From Heloderma charlesbogerti (lineage: Eukaryota > Chordata > Lepidosauria > Squamata > Helodermatidae): a stretch of 64,000 bases of DNA. Below the pieces are notes generated by a model. The model made no database searches and was not told where the DNA came from. It worked only from the letters and a program-made list of their open reading frames with translations. The translations under genes and the position numbers were made by a program. This document shows positions 1-11,065 of this stretch, one piece after another. Location of the stretch: contig JANEZZ010000523.1 in the NCBI GenBank assembly GCA_026122225.1, positions 186,001 through 250,000 of the forward strand. The letters are read 5' to 3'. Positions within the stretch are counted from its first letter, which is position 1; every line of letters begins with the position of its first letter.

Positions 1-749
1 CTGAAGGAGACTCCAGGAAGTCCTAAACAAGGGCCATTGAGAACCTTTGCTTAAAGAAAACATTTTCTTTACACTCCATTTGTTAACAACAGGAAGTCTA
101 ATAAAATGCATACCTAGTGTTGCTGTAAGTCAGTGCCAAAACTCAAAGCTGAGAGGCAGCTCTACAGGGAACATTTGGAAGGTGTGCTGAAAAAACCCAT
201 TAGTCCAAAATAATCCAATGGCAAGTCCTTGGCTTTACAATCCAAAGGAGCAAAAGGGCTGTGTTGATTATGCAGGACCATTCAAAGGTGAAAACTACTG
301 TTCATTGGGATCTTGAAACACCTTAAAGGATTAGGAGGGGCTCAGTAGATCTCCCAACTCAAGTGGGTTGTATATGTAAAAGGTTCTAGACAGTTCTAAA
401 CTGTAGGTTGTATCCAGTGTTAATCTTCCTTAAGTCCCATTCATTTCAATGGGTCTATTGTATTCTAGGACCAACAGTGGATTCAACTGTTAAAGCCCAG
501 CTCTAAGGGTTAGATGCAGCCTGGATGGGTGGTATTTGGAGTGATTTCATTTCTAGTTATTCACCAGGTGGTTGTGGAAAATGAGGTATATTGTATCCTA
601 TCACCTTTGTAAGATTTCAATATAAAATGTGAAGGCCATGAGACTTTCTTTTCTAAAAATCCCCCTTTCAAAGCTCTTTTCTTTCCATAGTTTGCAATTG
701 ATGATGCCCAGGAGGCAACTAATTAACATGTCATGAAATGGATTTCCAA

Positions 750-784
750 ATCCTTTCTTTTCATAGATAGATAGATAGATAGAG
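750..784. repeat. (GATA)n microsatellite
   Basis: About five tandem GATA units around 763-783, flanked by unique sequence. Otherwise 1-1070 shows nothing I can name beyond AT-rich, intron-like sequence. Confidence 0.8.
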
Positions 785-1074
785 TTGCACCATGAAATAA
801 AGGCCCTTTTGCCTACAAAACTGTCAAGTGCCAGTCATTTGAACTACTGTTTTCTGCTAGGACAATGAATGCTAACAGTGTAAATTAAATTAAGAACATG
901 AAATAACCATCTCCCAAGTCCTGCTGCATCAAGACAATGCGCAGAGTCAAAAGGTTACTTGTATTGTGGGATCTGCATTCTCATATTTACAGGTCGACTG
1001 TCTGTAAGTGGACAGAATCTATATAAAGTATGTTGGGTCTTTCTGGTCCATGCCATTTGCTCCAGCACCACAAT

Positions 1075-1327
1075 TTTTATTTATTTTTATTTGTTATTAC
1101 ATTTATATCCTGTCTTTGTTTTTTCCTCTTGCAAGGAACCCAAGGCAGCTTACATGGTCCTCCTCCTCTCCATTTTATCCTCACAACAACCCTGTGAAGT
1201 AGGCTAGGCTAAGAGTCAGTGACTGGTAGCAAAGTCACCTGGTGGGCTTCATGGCTGAGTGGGGACAAGAACCTGGATCTCCCATGTCCCAGTCCAACAT
1301 TCTAGCCACTGTGCCACACGCTGGCTC
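1075..1327 (-). mobile_element. Sauria-type SINE
   Basis: Read on the - strand it begins with a tRNA-derived head (GAGCCAGCGTGTGGCACAGT, then a box-B-like segment) and runs through the characteristic body with TGACCTTTGCTACCAGTCAC-like, CACAGGGTTGTTGTGAGGAT and GGAGAGGAGGAGGACCATGT blocks. It ends in a TTGCAAGAGG, ATATAAATGT, A/T-rich tail at about 1075. Sauria SINEs are squamate-specific, Pol III-transcribed retroposons that use RTE/BovB machinery. Small substitutions throughout show it is not recent. Confidence 0.85.
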
Positions 1328-1670
1328 ACAATGACCTGGTCTGCATGATCACTGCAGCCCACCGTGGTGCCCATGGATGCCAGGCTGGCAATCCAGGCGC
1401 CCACTACAGCATCTCATTACATGTGAACATGGTGAGGGTGGGTTATTGAGTTGGTTTATAAGCCACCCAGAACCCATGGGCTGTTTTAGGGTTGCAGGTG
1501 GCCTGTCATCCCCCCCAACAACCCACCCTCGCTGGGTGTGCACATAATGAGAAGCTATGACGTGCCCCGCTGCACCCTTACATTCAAAATGGTGACTGCC
1601 ATCACAAAAGAAACCCTGTGGGGGACTTCATCCATGGTGGCTTTTTGTTTCAGGCGAACCAGGCCAATGT
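1328..1670. mobile_element. Palindromic MITE-like repeat, copy 1
   Basis: This segment shares AGCCACCCAGAACCCATGGG and CACCCTCGCTGGGT-type blocks with the palindrome at about 2612-2822, but is more diverged. It contains partly self-complementary stretches. The class is unknown and the ends are not defined. Confidence 0.4.
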
Positions 1671-2611
1671 GACTTAGGCTGCTTCCAGAAAGATGATCTA
1701 GTGCTACCAGACAAAAGACATTTTGCAGCTATTCCATTTTTTCCTCCTTAATGGGGTTTTTTTTTAATGAAAGGAAAAAGACAGAAAAAGTGGTGGGGTT
1801 ACAAACAGAAGACCTCATTGTCTGGGCTCCCCAGTAAAATTCCATGAACGAGGCAAGGTGATTGGAAGCACCTGTAATCTACGCCAGGGGCATGGCTTCA
1901 AAGGACACAGAAGCAAGTTCCTTATAGTCAGCTGTCTTGTCTACCTTAAAAAGACTAATTTAACACCTGACGACTGAAATACCTTATGCAGAACCATCTT
2001 GGTTAAGTACAGTGTTTAGCCAGAATTACAGCATATTTATTCTTATATAGATGCAAAATGCATCTCCTGTGGCATATTCAGAATAAAAACATTTTGTTTT
2101 AAAATATGTTTAGAATTCCACACAGCATACGTTTAAGTGTGTCTGGGATCGTTCACCCAAGATGTAGTGAAACTAACTGGGAGTGTGGAGGGTCCTAGGC
2201 AGCTTGCTGCTGCGGATTAACTGCCTTTTACTTATATGGAACAAATTCTTGCCTTGATTTAAATGTTTTGTTTCTAACTATGCTTTATAGTTTGGAGAGC
2301 TGGCCTGTGAAAACAATACTGTGAGAAATGGCAAGTATTGTTTTATGGTGACTTTATAGTGAGGTTTAGCTATAGCAGTAAGTAAGCCAAAGTAACTAAG
2401 GCTGCAAGCCTCATTGAGCATAATGGAACATCGTTCTGAGTAAACATGCATAGGATTGCATTGCATGGCTGCAGTTCTTTCCACTGTATTTGGGAGTAAC
2501 CCCCTTCAATACAGTGGCCCAACTCCCATGATCACAGGGTGGTTAGCAAGGCATGGTGGTTTGTTAACCACCCTGCTGATGGTGTTCACATGCTGGGGCT
2601 TGGGGGGAACA

Positions 2612-2822
2612 TAATTACAGGAGCATAATTACGTTCGGCAGCATGGCTTGTCATGTTATGCAAACCCAGCCAGGGTGGCTTGTTTCCGTGTTTAACAAGT
2701 CCCCCCCCCAAACCCTACAACAGCCCATGGGTTCTGGGTGGCTTGATACCCATGGCAGCAAGCCACCCAGGCTGGGTTTGCGTGACACGAGAAGCCATAC
2801 TGCCAAGGGTAATTATGCTACA
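2612..2822. mobile_element. Palindromic MITE-like repeat, copy 2
   Basis: Long imperfect inverted arms are visible: GCATAATTAC, GGCAGCATGGCTTGTC and GCAAACCCAGCCAGGGTGGC on the left answer GCCACCCAGGCTGGGTTTGC, GAAGCCATACTGCC and GTAATTATGC on the right. The centre holds CAGCCCATGGGTTCTGGG and a poly-C run. It codes for no convincing protein. A foldback DNA transposon derivative is the likeliest identity. Confidence 0.5.
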
Positions 2823-2916
2823 CCCGCCCCCCCGGGACGCACGACGGGGAAATAAGCCATGAATGCTTATTTCCCCAGTCGCAATCATGAAAACCAGGTG
2901 AGTAGGACTTATTGTT

Positions 2917-3384
2917 AGGGATGGTACAGGGACCCAACTGGGTCCAAGAACCCACCAAATCTCCCCCCGCCCATGCCTCTGAATCTGGCTCGGCGAACCC
3001 GCACCCCACACGCGAGACCGGGACTCACCGCAGCCGCCCGGCATCCATGCAAGTGTCCATTTTTGCACAAGAAAGGGCTCTGGATTTCATAAATCCACTG
3101 TTTGCACAGTAGATCTACACAACGGTGGCCATAAAGGTTCATTTCAGCCAGAGAAATGAACTTTTACAGCCACCATTGTGTAGATCTTCTGTGCAAACAG
3201 TAGATCTATGAAAGGCAGAGCCCCATCTTGTGCATAAATGGAGGCTCACTGAAAAATGAGAGCTGCCAGGAGCCCCTCCGATGGCCCAGGGGCTCTCCCT
3301 GCACTGCTCACCAGGTTGGGTAAGTAGCAGGTGTTCAACAAGCAGTGTGTGGGGTGGGCAGGGGAGGTTTCTTCCATCCCTGCT
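2917..3384. mobile_element. Diverged hAT-like foldback element (tentative)
   Basis: The left end reads TAGGGATGGTACAGGG and the right end CTTCCATCCCT. The middle is a long inverted repeat around 3089-3212, with arms containing CTGTTTGCACAGTAGATCTA and AATGAACTTT. GGGACTCACC near the left and GGGTAAGTAG near the right resemble the subterminal donor-like motif of the hAT family described at 18647. I could not find a matching 8-bp target duplication, so the boundaries are uncertain. Confidence 0.35.
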
Positions 3385-3851
3385 TGTTTCCAAGTAAGCA
3401 TGTACAGGACTGCGCTGTTTCTTTCTGAGGCTGTGTTTTGTTACCAGCGTTTAGAACCTTCATAGCAGGTTTGATGTAGAAGGCTGAAAAGAATGCAAAA
3501 TTGTTGTTTAAGGGAGTTGCTGAAGAAGACCTGTTGCTTAAAATAGACCCATCACTTGTCTGTTGTCCCTTTTGTGTGTCTTTTGCTGAGCATTTGCTGA
3601 ATAAATAGGTCTTATGTGGTTCCAAAGGGTTTGATATATGCACACTATTAAATCCCTATTGCTGACAATATGTCATCCAGGCAGTAAGTCATCCTTGTTC
3701 CATTTGCAGCATTTTATAGCACATGCAAATACTGTGTTTGATTCACATTGCAGTGACCTTGGGGAGACAAATAGATGTTTGTTGATGGAATATTCAGAGT
3801 GCAAAGTTAGGAGGTACAGGTAATATAGGAAAAGAATGGGAAGTTATACAG

Positions 3852-4610
3852 CAGGGGTATTGAACCTTAGGCCCGTGGGCCATATCCAGCCAACCTGGGC
3901 TCCCAATCCAGCCCACCAGGGTTTCCAAGATGGCCATGCCTCCTTCCCTTGGTCCCACCCCTTTTCCCCAACCATCATTTGCTGTTTCTAGGGATCTCCG
4001 TCGCTGGGAAATCGAGTTCTTTTTTGGCTCAACGGAGAGTATGACTCACTTCGCATCTGTGAGTTGAGCTGCAAACTGTTCCCTGAAATCTGGGGAATTT
4101 TTTTTGCACATTTTTAGTTTTGGAAGGTTCCCCAATTTGCACAAATTTCTGAGCAATTTGCACAAGTTGCAGCTGAATTTGCAAGAATTGTGGCCTAATT
4201 TGCACAAATTGCTCAGAAATTTCCACATATTGCAGAATCTTAAAAAATGCCCCAAATTTGCAGAAAATCCGTGAACTGTCCTGGCTTGCTGCAAAGCGAG
4301 TCGGGCGCTGCAGCAGGAACTGCAACAAAGTCCAGGTGGCCGAGTCTAGGAAAACCCATTGAACCCAAATGGATTTCTCTGACATCCCTAGTGGTTTCCC
4401 AGCTGTTGCATTTTTTCCCCATTCTAAACAGCTGAAATGTCTCTCGCAAGTGACTTGCAGGAAGAGCTTCCAGCTAAAATGTGCTGGTATTTCTCATCTT
4501 TTTTGGCCCCACACTTTTTGCCTTTGGCCTTGCCCACCCCTGGACTGTGGGCCCCAAGAACTTCTCCAAAACAGAATTCTGCTCTCAGGCTGATAGGTTT
4601 GACAGCCCTG
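3852..4610. mobile_element. hAT (Charlie-like) non-autonomous element, interrupted
   Basis: Ends are CAGGGGTATTGAACCTTAGG on the left and CTGATAGGTTTGACAGCCCTG-type on the right (only the last 20 bases are needed), giving a CAGGG terminal inverted repeat. Flanks TTATACAG (3844-3851) and TTAGACGG (4611-4618) agree at 6 of 8 positions, as expected for an old 8-bp hAT duplication. A second hAT-like element sits inside at 3989-4390. No transposase is encoded. Confidence 0.65.
3989..4390. mobile_element. hAT-like MITE nested in another hAT
   Basis: Ends TAGGGATCTCCGTCG and, on the opposite strand, TAGGGATGTCAGAGAAAT. Flanks GCTGTTTC (3981-3988) and GTGGTTTC (4391-4398) match at 6 of 8. The interior contains repeated short words such as TTTGCACAAATT. 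Its end resembles the long end of the family at 18647 (both have TAGGGATGTCAGAGAA), so it may be a distant member without the TACGTA palindromes. Confidence 0.6.
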
Positions 4611-4646
4611 TTAGACGGGAGAGCGTCAGGAACAAGGGTAATATAT

Positions 4647-4912
4647 TTGTTGTTGTTTATTCAGTCAATCGCTTCCAACTCTTCATGACTTCATGGACCA
4701 GCTCACTCCAAAGCTTCCTGTCGGCTGTCACCACCCCCAGCTCCCCCAAGGTCAAGTCCGTCACCTCCAGAATATCATCCATCCATCTTGCCCTTGGTTG
4801 GCCTCTCTTCCTTTTGCTTTCCACTTTCCCTAGCATCAGCATCTTCTCCAGGGTATCCTGTCTTCTCATTATGTGGCCAAAGTACTTCAGTTTTGCCTTT
4901 AATATCATTCCC
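4647..4912 (-). mobile_element. RTE-clade LINE, 5'-truncated 3' end
   Basis: On the - strand the open frame encodes the C-terminal end of an RTE-type polyprotein (KYFGHIMRRQDTLEKMLMLG, KRGQPRARWMDDI), followed by a tail ending GTTGTTGTTT-complement. An identical 12-bp duplication AGGGTAATATAT flanks it at 4635-4646 and 4913-4924. It is clearly a different subfamily from the BovB copies at 19.6 and 51.4 kb. A shorter tail of the same subfamily lies at 44949-45072. Confidence 0.85.
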
Positions 4913-4949
4913 AGGGTAATATATACATAGAATAAAATGAGCGTCAATA

Positions 4950-6165
4950 GTAGAAAATGTAATGTAGCTGAGAATAACAGATTAGGAAAGGCGGTTGAGG
5001 ATCTTGGTCAGTCTCAAGATAATGGGAGTCACCGATGGCAGGCAAAGAAAGCAAAGTTAGTTTTGTATGTGTAAGTGTTCGTTCACTGTTTCTAGTACAG
5101 ATGTGTCATGATGTGGGCAAACCTCATCAGCTTGGAGTTCAGATCCAATTTGGAATGGCTTGGAATGCCTCTCTATTGCAAACACTGAACCCTCTGATGC
5201 CACCACCTTTCCTTTCCAGGTCCCAAACGTACCTGGCCATGGTGAGGACAGCTCATAGTGGAGACTCTGTTAAGATCTCCATACCTGGCAGTGTCTGTGG
5301 CTAGCAGAAACCATGAGCACTACATTTCCCATGATTCCTGCATAATAAGGTGCACTGCAGAAGAAGAAGCCACACTAAGCACTGCCAAGTTTTGAAAAAG
5401 GAAGGGCAGCAGTCAGGTTTAGGCTCATAGCAATCATTGAGACTGAACAGATTTGTAGGCTTTGTCCTTCTTCATCGCACAGATGACCAGCCTTGTGTTC
5501 CAGGCCCTCCATGTTGAGTACCTGAGAGTTCAGTGGCCCAGTTCATTTGCTCTTGCCCAGCCTCTTTGGAAGGTGGAGAATCACATGAACTGGGCTTCCA
5601 AATGATTGGCCATTCAAATGGAGGGTGCCAGTTCACATTTAGGCTGACCACACATACCGTTTTAAATGGGACACTACCATTTTTTTTCATGTTTCACGAC
5701 CATCCCGTCGTTTTAATATAAATGTCAATTTTGTTCCGTTTTTAATTTTTTGTAAGAAACTGAATGCGTTTATCATAAGGCTTTGTGCTAATCAATGTGT
5801 GCAGTAAAACTACTAGTGTGACGAAAGAGGAAGTTCCATTTACTTTATCCAGTCAGGGCCAGGCTTCTTGAGCTAGCAATGATCAGATGACGCCCCCTTG
5901 CTTGTCTGCAGTGGCGGGGAATTCAAGAGGCGGTCGCTAAACCCCATTCAGCGTGTGGGAGCCAGGAGGGTGAGTCTTACTGTTATTTCTACCATCATTC
6001 CACCCACTGAGATTCTTTCTGCCCTACATTCAGTTTGATTAGGACTTTTCAGACTCATATTTCAGTTTACCAGGCTGTTGATAAGGTGCTGAGAGACCGA
6101 AATTTGCTGCATAAGATTACTTCATCGGAGAAATATTCATGGTACAATCGTGGTGAAATACAGTC
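4950..6165. other. No feature recognised
   Basis: Intron-like sequence. Short frames are present but none resembles a known protein or has splice sites in a sensible arrangement. hAT copy A follows. Confidence 0.6.
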
Positions 6166-6174
6166 CCTTCTACG

Positions 6175-7130
6175 TAGGGATGGCAGAGAATTCCGCCATG
6201 GATTTCAGTGAGGCCGAATGCACTGGCATTCGGCCCCCCGAAATCCGTGGCGGAACGGCCTGCCACCCCCCCCCGCAGATCCCCCCCAGGACGAGACTTA
6301 CCTGGGGCGGATGTTCTGGACGGCGGCGGCTCCAGCGGTGGCTCCAGCGGCGGCTGCGGTGGCAGCTGGTCTTTCGACCGGCTGCTGCAGCTGCCATTTG
6401 CAGTCTTTTTTTTTTTTTAACCTAGACGTGATAGGCTACGTAAAGACTTACGTAGCCTATCATGTCTGGGTAAAAAAAAAAAAAAAAAGGCGTATGCAAA
6501 TGGCGGCAGGTACAGCGGCCGCCATTTGAGTTCCTTATTTTTCGCCATTTTAGTCTACGTAAATATTTACGTAGACTATTATGGTGAAAAAAAAGGGGAA
6601 CGCAAATAGTGTAGTGGGTGCTATTTGTGTTTCTTTTTTGTTCGCCGTTTTAGCCTACGTAAATATTTACGTAGGCTAGAACGGCGAAAAATGAAGGAAC
6701 GCAAATAGCGCCCACTACGCTATTTGTTTTTCCCCTTTTTTCGCCATTTTATCTTACATATTTACCTAAGATAAATCAGCGAAAAATAGGAACGCAAATG
6801 GCGGCCGCTGTAGCCGCCGCCATTTGCGTATGCTGGGTTTTTTGGGGGGGGGTTAGCTGTCATAGGCTACGTAAATTCTTACGTAGCCTATCACGGCTGC
6901 CTGGCTGGATGCAAATGGCGGCCGCTACGGCAGCCACCATTTGTGTCCGCATCAGCCTGTCCACGACCGGAAATCCGGCTGCGGACGGCCCTGGCCGGCT
7001 GCTCTGGGGCCTGGTGGCGGAGCGGAGCCGGCCGTCGAGGATTCCGGGGGGGAGGACTGGATCGCCTCCCCCCCATCCCCCCCACCGCGAAAGATTCCAT
7101 GAAAAGGTAAGTGGGTTTCGTACACCCCTA
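6175..7130 (+). mobile_element. Palindrome-rich non-autonomous hAT, copy A
   Basis: Left end TAGGGATGGCAGAGAATTCC, right end GGTTTCGTACACCCCTA. Flanks CTTCTACG (6167-6174) and CCTCTATG (7131-7138) differ by two transitions, so this is an older insertion. The long end (on the left here) contains a hairpin around GAATGCACTGGCATTCGG. At least four TACGTA-cored palindromes follow, at about 6428, 6554, 6649 and 6861, with a decayed one near 6749. GC-rich blocks near both ends carry an ACTTACC or GGTAAGT motif. No protein-coding frame is convincing. Confidence 0.82.
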
Positions 7131-7139
7131 CCTCTATGT

Positions 7140-8470
7140 CTACCTAAAGTTTTGTATGAGTTCTGTCACTGAAGAATAATTGTTAGCTCAATATGTTCAT
7201 GTAATAAAACTTTTGTTATCGTCTTACTTTTTCATGAATACGGAATATTACATAACCTCTTCCCATTTTTGTCATCCCAATATACTGTTTTTGTCTCAAG
7301 GAAATATGGTCAGCCTACATATGGTGGGCACATATGAATCGCCTGGTATGAATTGCCAAAAATCGGTAAAGCATCACCAAAAAAGAGGTCAAAAGAGGAC
7401 TGATTTGGATAACATTTGCATATGCTGATTTATATGCTTATATGAACATATAGAAACAATCATAATATAAAGAGAAATACGGTACATCTCACCATAGTGT
7501 GGAAGATTGTGACCAGGTGCCCTCTGTGCCTGTTCATTCAGCCTACTGTCCAGGTGCTAGCTGGTGATGGGCAACAGACAGTTCTTATCATCCATTACCT
7601 TTAAACTAGAATTGAACGAGTCAGTCCTTCAAATAGAGAAGGCCTTCAGAGAGAGGTCTGTCCTCCTTAAAAAAGGACACCTGGCCTCCCTAAGTTCGCA
7701 CAGCAGGGATTCTGCATGGTGGACAGAAGGGGGTTCTGCTGTCCTTCTGCTACACTACTGAAGCACTGCCATGCGCTAAATATATTAACAAGGGCTTAGT
7801 TCTGGGCAATCGTGGGGATTCTTTGGTACAGGATAATATACAATGCTATACTGTCTTTTCCAGAGGTGTTTAAACCAATGTTTAGACACCATGACTCGGG
7901 TCCATTGGCGGGAGCATTCCCTCAGCAGAGTTCTCATGAGATGGGATTCATGTTCTCATGGGAAGGGGAATCAACATTTTTGCTGATTCCCCTTCCCCCC
8001 TGCAATGCCATGCACACCTCACAATCTGCTCCAGAAGGTTGGCGGAACCTCTGGAATAGTGGGGGGTGTGTGTGTGTGGCACAGGGGACTGCACAGCAGA
8101 GGGGGAATGAATGAAAATTGCCTCCTGCTCTCTTGCTCCAGCAAAAGCCTCTGCTGGATCAAAGTTCTTCTTTCAGACAGAATGAGAGCTGTTCCATTCA
8201 TGGACGATTAATTAGGATCCAAGCCTATGGAGGAAAAGAAGTAATTGTGGTTTTTTATTGTCTCAAACTTTGATTAATCAGGTTTTAAAAATTAGGTCTG
8301 AACTGAAGCAGACAGTCATCCTTTATGATACATAGAATTTTAAAAGTATGACTCATAGACTTGCTATATTTTGCTCTTCTCCCTGCTTATGCTGTAAGAA
8401 GCATAAAGACTCATTCAGTGAAGGAACTGCATGTTTCAGGTCTGTGAGTAAAAGAACCAGTAAGGAGGAG
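7140..8470. other. No feature recognised
   Basis: Unique-looking sequence with a short (GT)n near 8065. An old, unclassified repeat cannot be excluded at about 7490-7750. Confidence 0.5.
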
Positions 8471-8472
8471 AG

Positions 8473-8640
8473 CTGGGGTGGTGCAGTGAAGAGACTGTTG
8501 GCCTTGAACTGGGGAAATCTGGGCTCAGATCCTTGCTTAGCTATGGAGTACCTTGGGTCACCTTGAAGCAAGTCACTTGGTCTTAAACTAATGAGGATTG
8601 CGGTGAAGATCAAATGAGTGGGATCCAGGAGTAGGTTCTG
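8473..8640 (+). mobile_element. Diverged tRNA-derived SINE
   Basis: The stretch GCTGGGGTGGTGCAGTGAAG, the following GGGCTCAGATCC box-B-like segment and the CTTGGGTCACCTTGAAGC block resemble the head and body of Sauria-like SINEs, but the 3' body is altered. Confidence in the family is low. Confidence 0.4.
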
Positions 8641-8654
8641 AACTATGTGCAAGA

Positions 8655-8860
8655 GTAGAGCCCAACTAAAGTTACATTTGCGTAAGCACAGTTGCCCAAG
8701 TGGTTCTGCATTATGCTTGTGCAACCTGTTGTGCAACCAGTTGCACATTACGCTTGTGCAATGGATTGTGCAATCCATTGCACAACCATTTGTCCATTAT
8801 GCTTGTGCAACCAGTAGTGCAAGTGAAATGCACAACTGCTTGCACAATGGAAAGATTCAG
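8655..8860. repeat. Palindromic cluster of TTGTGCAA-type words
   Basis: The words GCTTGTGCAA, TTGTGCAA and TTGCACAA recur about every 20-30 bases in both orientations, including the perfect local palindrome TGGATTGTGCAATCCA. It could fold into several small stems. It may be the interior of an unnamed MITE; the CR1 end begins just downstream. Confidence 0.5.
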
Positions 8861-8911
8861 TGAAGCTCAGTCTAGCACTATTTGGGTTTGCAGAATGACA
8901 CCATTGGATAC

Positions 8912-9153
8912 TACCCAAGTTACAGGAAGCCAGATTCTGGCTGAACATCAAGAAAAACGTCCTGACTATTAGAGCAATATGACAATGGAACCAATTCCCT
9001 AGGGAGGTGGTGGGCTCTCCCACACTGGAGGCATTCAAGACGAGGCTGGACAGCCATCTGTCAGGGATGCTTTGACCTGGATTCCTGCATTGAGCAGGCG
9101 GTTGAACTCAGTGGTCTTGTAGGCCCATTCCAACCTTACTATTCTATGATGAT
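8912..9153 (+). mobile_element. CR1 LINE, 3' end
   Basis: The stretch encodes a decayed CR1 C-terminus (the AGCCAGATTCTGGCTGAACA block, then CCACACTGGAGGCATTCAAG) and ends in the 3' untranslated region with the CR1-type ATTCTATGAT terminal repeat. It is strongly 5'-truncated. A less diverged copy is at 25732-26110. Confidence 0.85.
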
Positions 9154-9604
9154 CCTACCCTATGTTCAGAATTTTACTTTTTATTTAAACAGAAATTAGG
9201 CTGCTTTTAAGGGTGGAACCATCTCAAGGCAGTGTACAAAATAAAAACTATACAATATGGATACAATAAAATAATAAGTATATATTCAATAAAAATCCAT
9301 AAACACACATACTGTCAATAAAAATCAATAAATCAGTTTATAATCTGTGACCAAAAGTGTTGGAGAATGGAGGAGAGGAAAAGGTGTCTATGTGTGTGTA
9401 CATCTTTACCAACAGTACCTCCAAATGCACACACGGCAGCTCCAACTTGCACACGCACACACCACAATGGTAGAGGTGTAAAACAGTAAAGGGATTCATT
9501 TCAAAGCAGGTAAAGGCATTAGGTATATTTTCAAAGTTGACAAAAATGGGGAGAAGAAAGGCATAAATATATTGTTTAAAGATTAAATCATGATATAATC
9601 AAGA

Positions 9605-9708
9605 GATGATTATACAAAATGAAACCTAAAATATACGAAGTATACACATTATAACTTTTATAAGGTGTATATTTTTCTATATTTTAGGTTTCATTTTGTA
9701 ACATCATC
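9605..9708. repeat. Inverted repeat with 31-bp arms
   Basis: The left arm 9605-9635 contains ACAAAATGAAACCTAAAATA and the right arm 9678-9708 contains TATTTTAGGTTTCATTTTGT, with about two mismatches overall and a 42-bp AT-rich loop. It lies in AT-rich, otherwise featureless sequence between 9160 and 10200. It could be a small MITE or a foldback. Confidence 0.75.
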
Positions 9709-10209
9709 TTTATAATGTAAAGGAAAGTGTAAGGAAAAAATGTACAGACAAATAACTTAAAAAGAAGTGGGACAAACCCAGGGGCAGCCAGCAAAGCATT
9801 AAAAAAGCTCACAGAAAAAGGGGGAAAGGCAGGAAGAGAAACCAAAAGCAATCATAACAAATTTAACACCTTTTAATGAAGTCGGTAGCAATTAATATAA
9901 GTTCAAAGGAGCATGACATAAAGGTGTTTGCAAAAAAGAAATCTGAGGGGAAATATTCCAGAACATATTTGAAACAGAGTGAAGGAATGTTGGATGTTGT
10001 CCGAGGCAATAGCCAGCGCCATCTCCAAATGTCTCTGGGTCCTTGGGCAAGACGCCCTCCATGGGCCCCCTCCCCCAGTGAGTCTAGTTTCTTATTGCTA
10101 TCAGCTGCTGTTGCTCCTCATCCTCTTTGTCATCACTGCTTGACAGGCAGACAGCCAGTGAGCAAGTAGACAGAGGTAACTACTGCTCCTCCTTCTTGTC
10201 ACCATCGTC

Positions 10210-10525
10210 GTTTGGGCCCTAGGGAGAGGGAGGTGAACAAGCAGGTCGCAGTGGTGAAGAGGAAGGGCAAGTCCAGCAGGCTGTTGAACAACAGTATCTC
10301 CATCTTGTCTGGATTGAGCCTTACTTTGCTCACCGATATCCAGTTTCACACTGCATGGAGGCAACAATTTAGAACTTCCACAGCATCCTTGGCACCAGCT
10401 GAAAAGGTGAGATAGGGCATAGTATCCAGCATATTGTTGAGACCCAGTCCCCAAACTCCAGATGATCTTCCCTAGCAGCCTCACATAGATAGGGATATCG
10501 CAAGTGCCCAAGAGTAGGGTGGAGT
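10210..10525 (-). pseudogene. L2 LINE reverse transcriptase, block 3 (palm region)
   Basis: Read on the - strand, the translation has YVRLLGKIIWSLGTGSQQYA followed later by RLNPDKMEILLFNSLLDLPF in a shifted frame. These correspond to the L2-type RT segment around the YADD active site and the KLNPDKTE motif. The catalytic YADD is changed to YAGY at about 10422-10433, so this copy cannot be active. It continues the same antisense LINE seen at 10985-11065 and 12210-12368. Confidence 0.7.
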
Positions 10526-10984
10526 CCAATGGATGCTGCTTGTCAAGCCCAGATGCTGCTTGTCAAGCTGCAGATTGTTTGCGGATGTGCTTGCTGAGTG
10601 CTGCACGGTCTGGGAGCCCCTTTACGCCTCTAATGTTGCACGCGACATTAAAAATACAGAAATGACAGAGCCACCACCTTGCGTAAAAATGGGGGCTTGC
10701 CTCAAGGAGTGGGTGACTGTGGGGGGCTCCAGGACTGCTCACTGAGCCCTTCAGGGCTCATGCGGCCCAGCAAGTGGGGGTGGATAACAGCGGTGACTCA
10801 GCAAGGGCCTGCTCAGCACAGGTGCGGGCGAGTCCATCCATGCCTACATGGAGATGTTAAAAAGTACAGGAGAGAAAATAGAGCCCCGAGGAGCCCCACA
10901 GAACAAAGGTCAAGGGGTCAAGTAGTAGTCTGCCTTCATCTTCTGGGAACATTAAGCCAAATGTTACCGGAATCATCACAGAAC

Positions 10985-11065
10985 AGTGCCTCCAAATTCC
11001 CATATCAGCCATATCCCAGGAGGACACCATGGTCAACAGTACTGAATGCTTCTGAAGGGCCAGCA
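10985..11065 (-). pseudogene. L2 LINE reverse transcriptase, block 2
   Basis: The - strand reads EAFSTVDHGVLL, which matches the AFDTVDHxVLL motif of L2 RTs with the catalytic Asp changed to Ser. A frameshift lies just before it. Between here and 10525 the element contains sequence I cannot align by eye. Confidence 0.6.

Noticed and set aside
6208..6529. Ala/Gly/Pro-rich frames on both strands near hAT copy A
   Set aside because: They follow the GC-rich ends and GGCGGC arms of the hAT family, recur in every copy and show no protein-like conservation.
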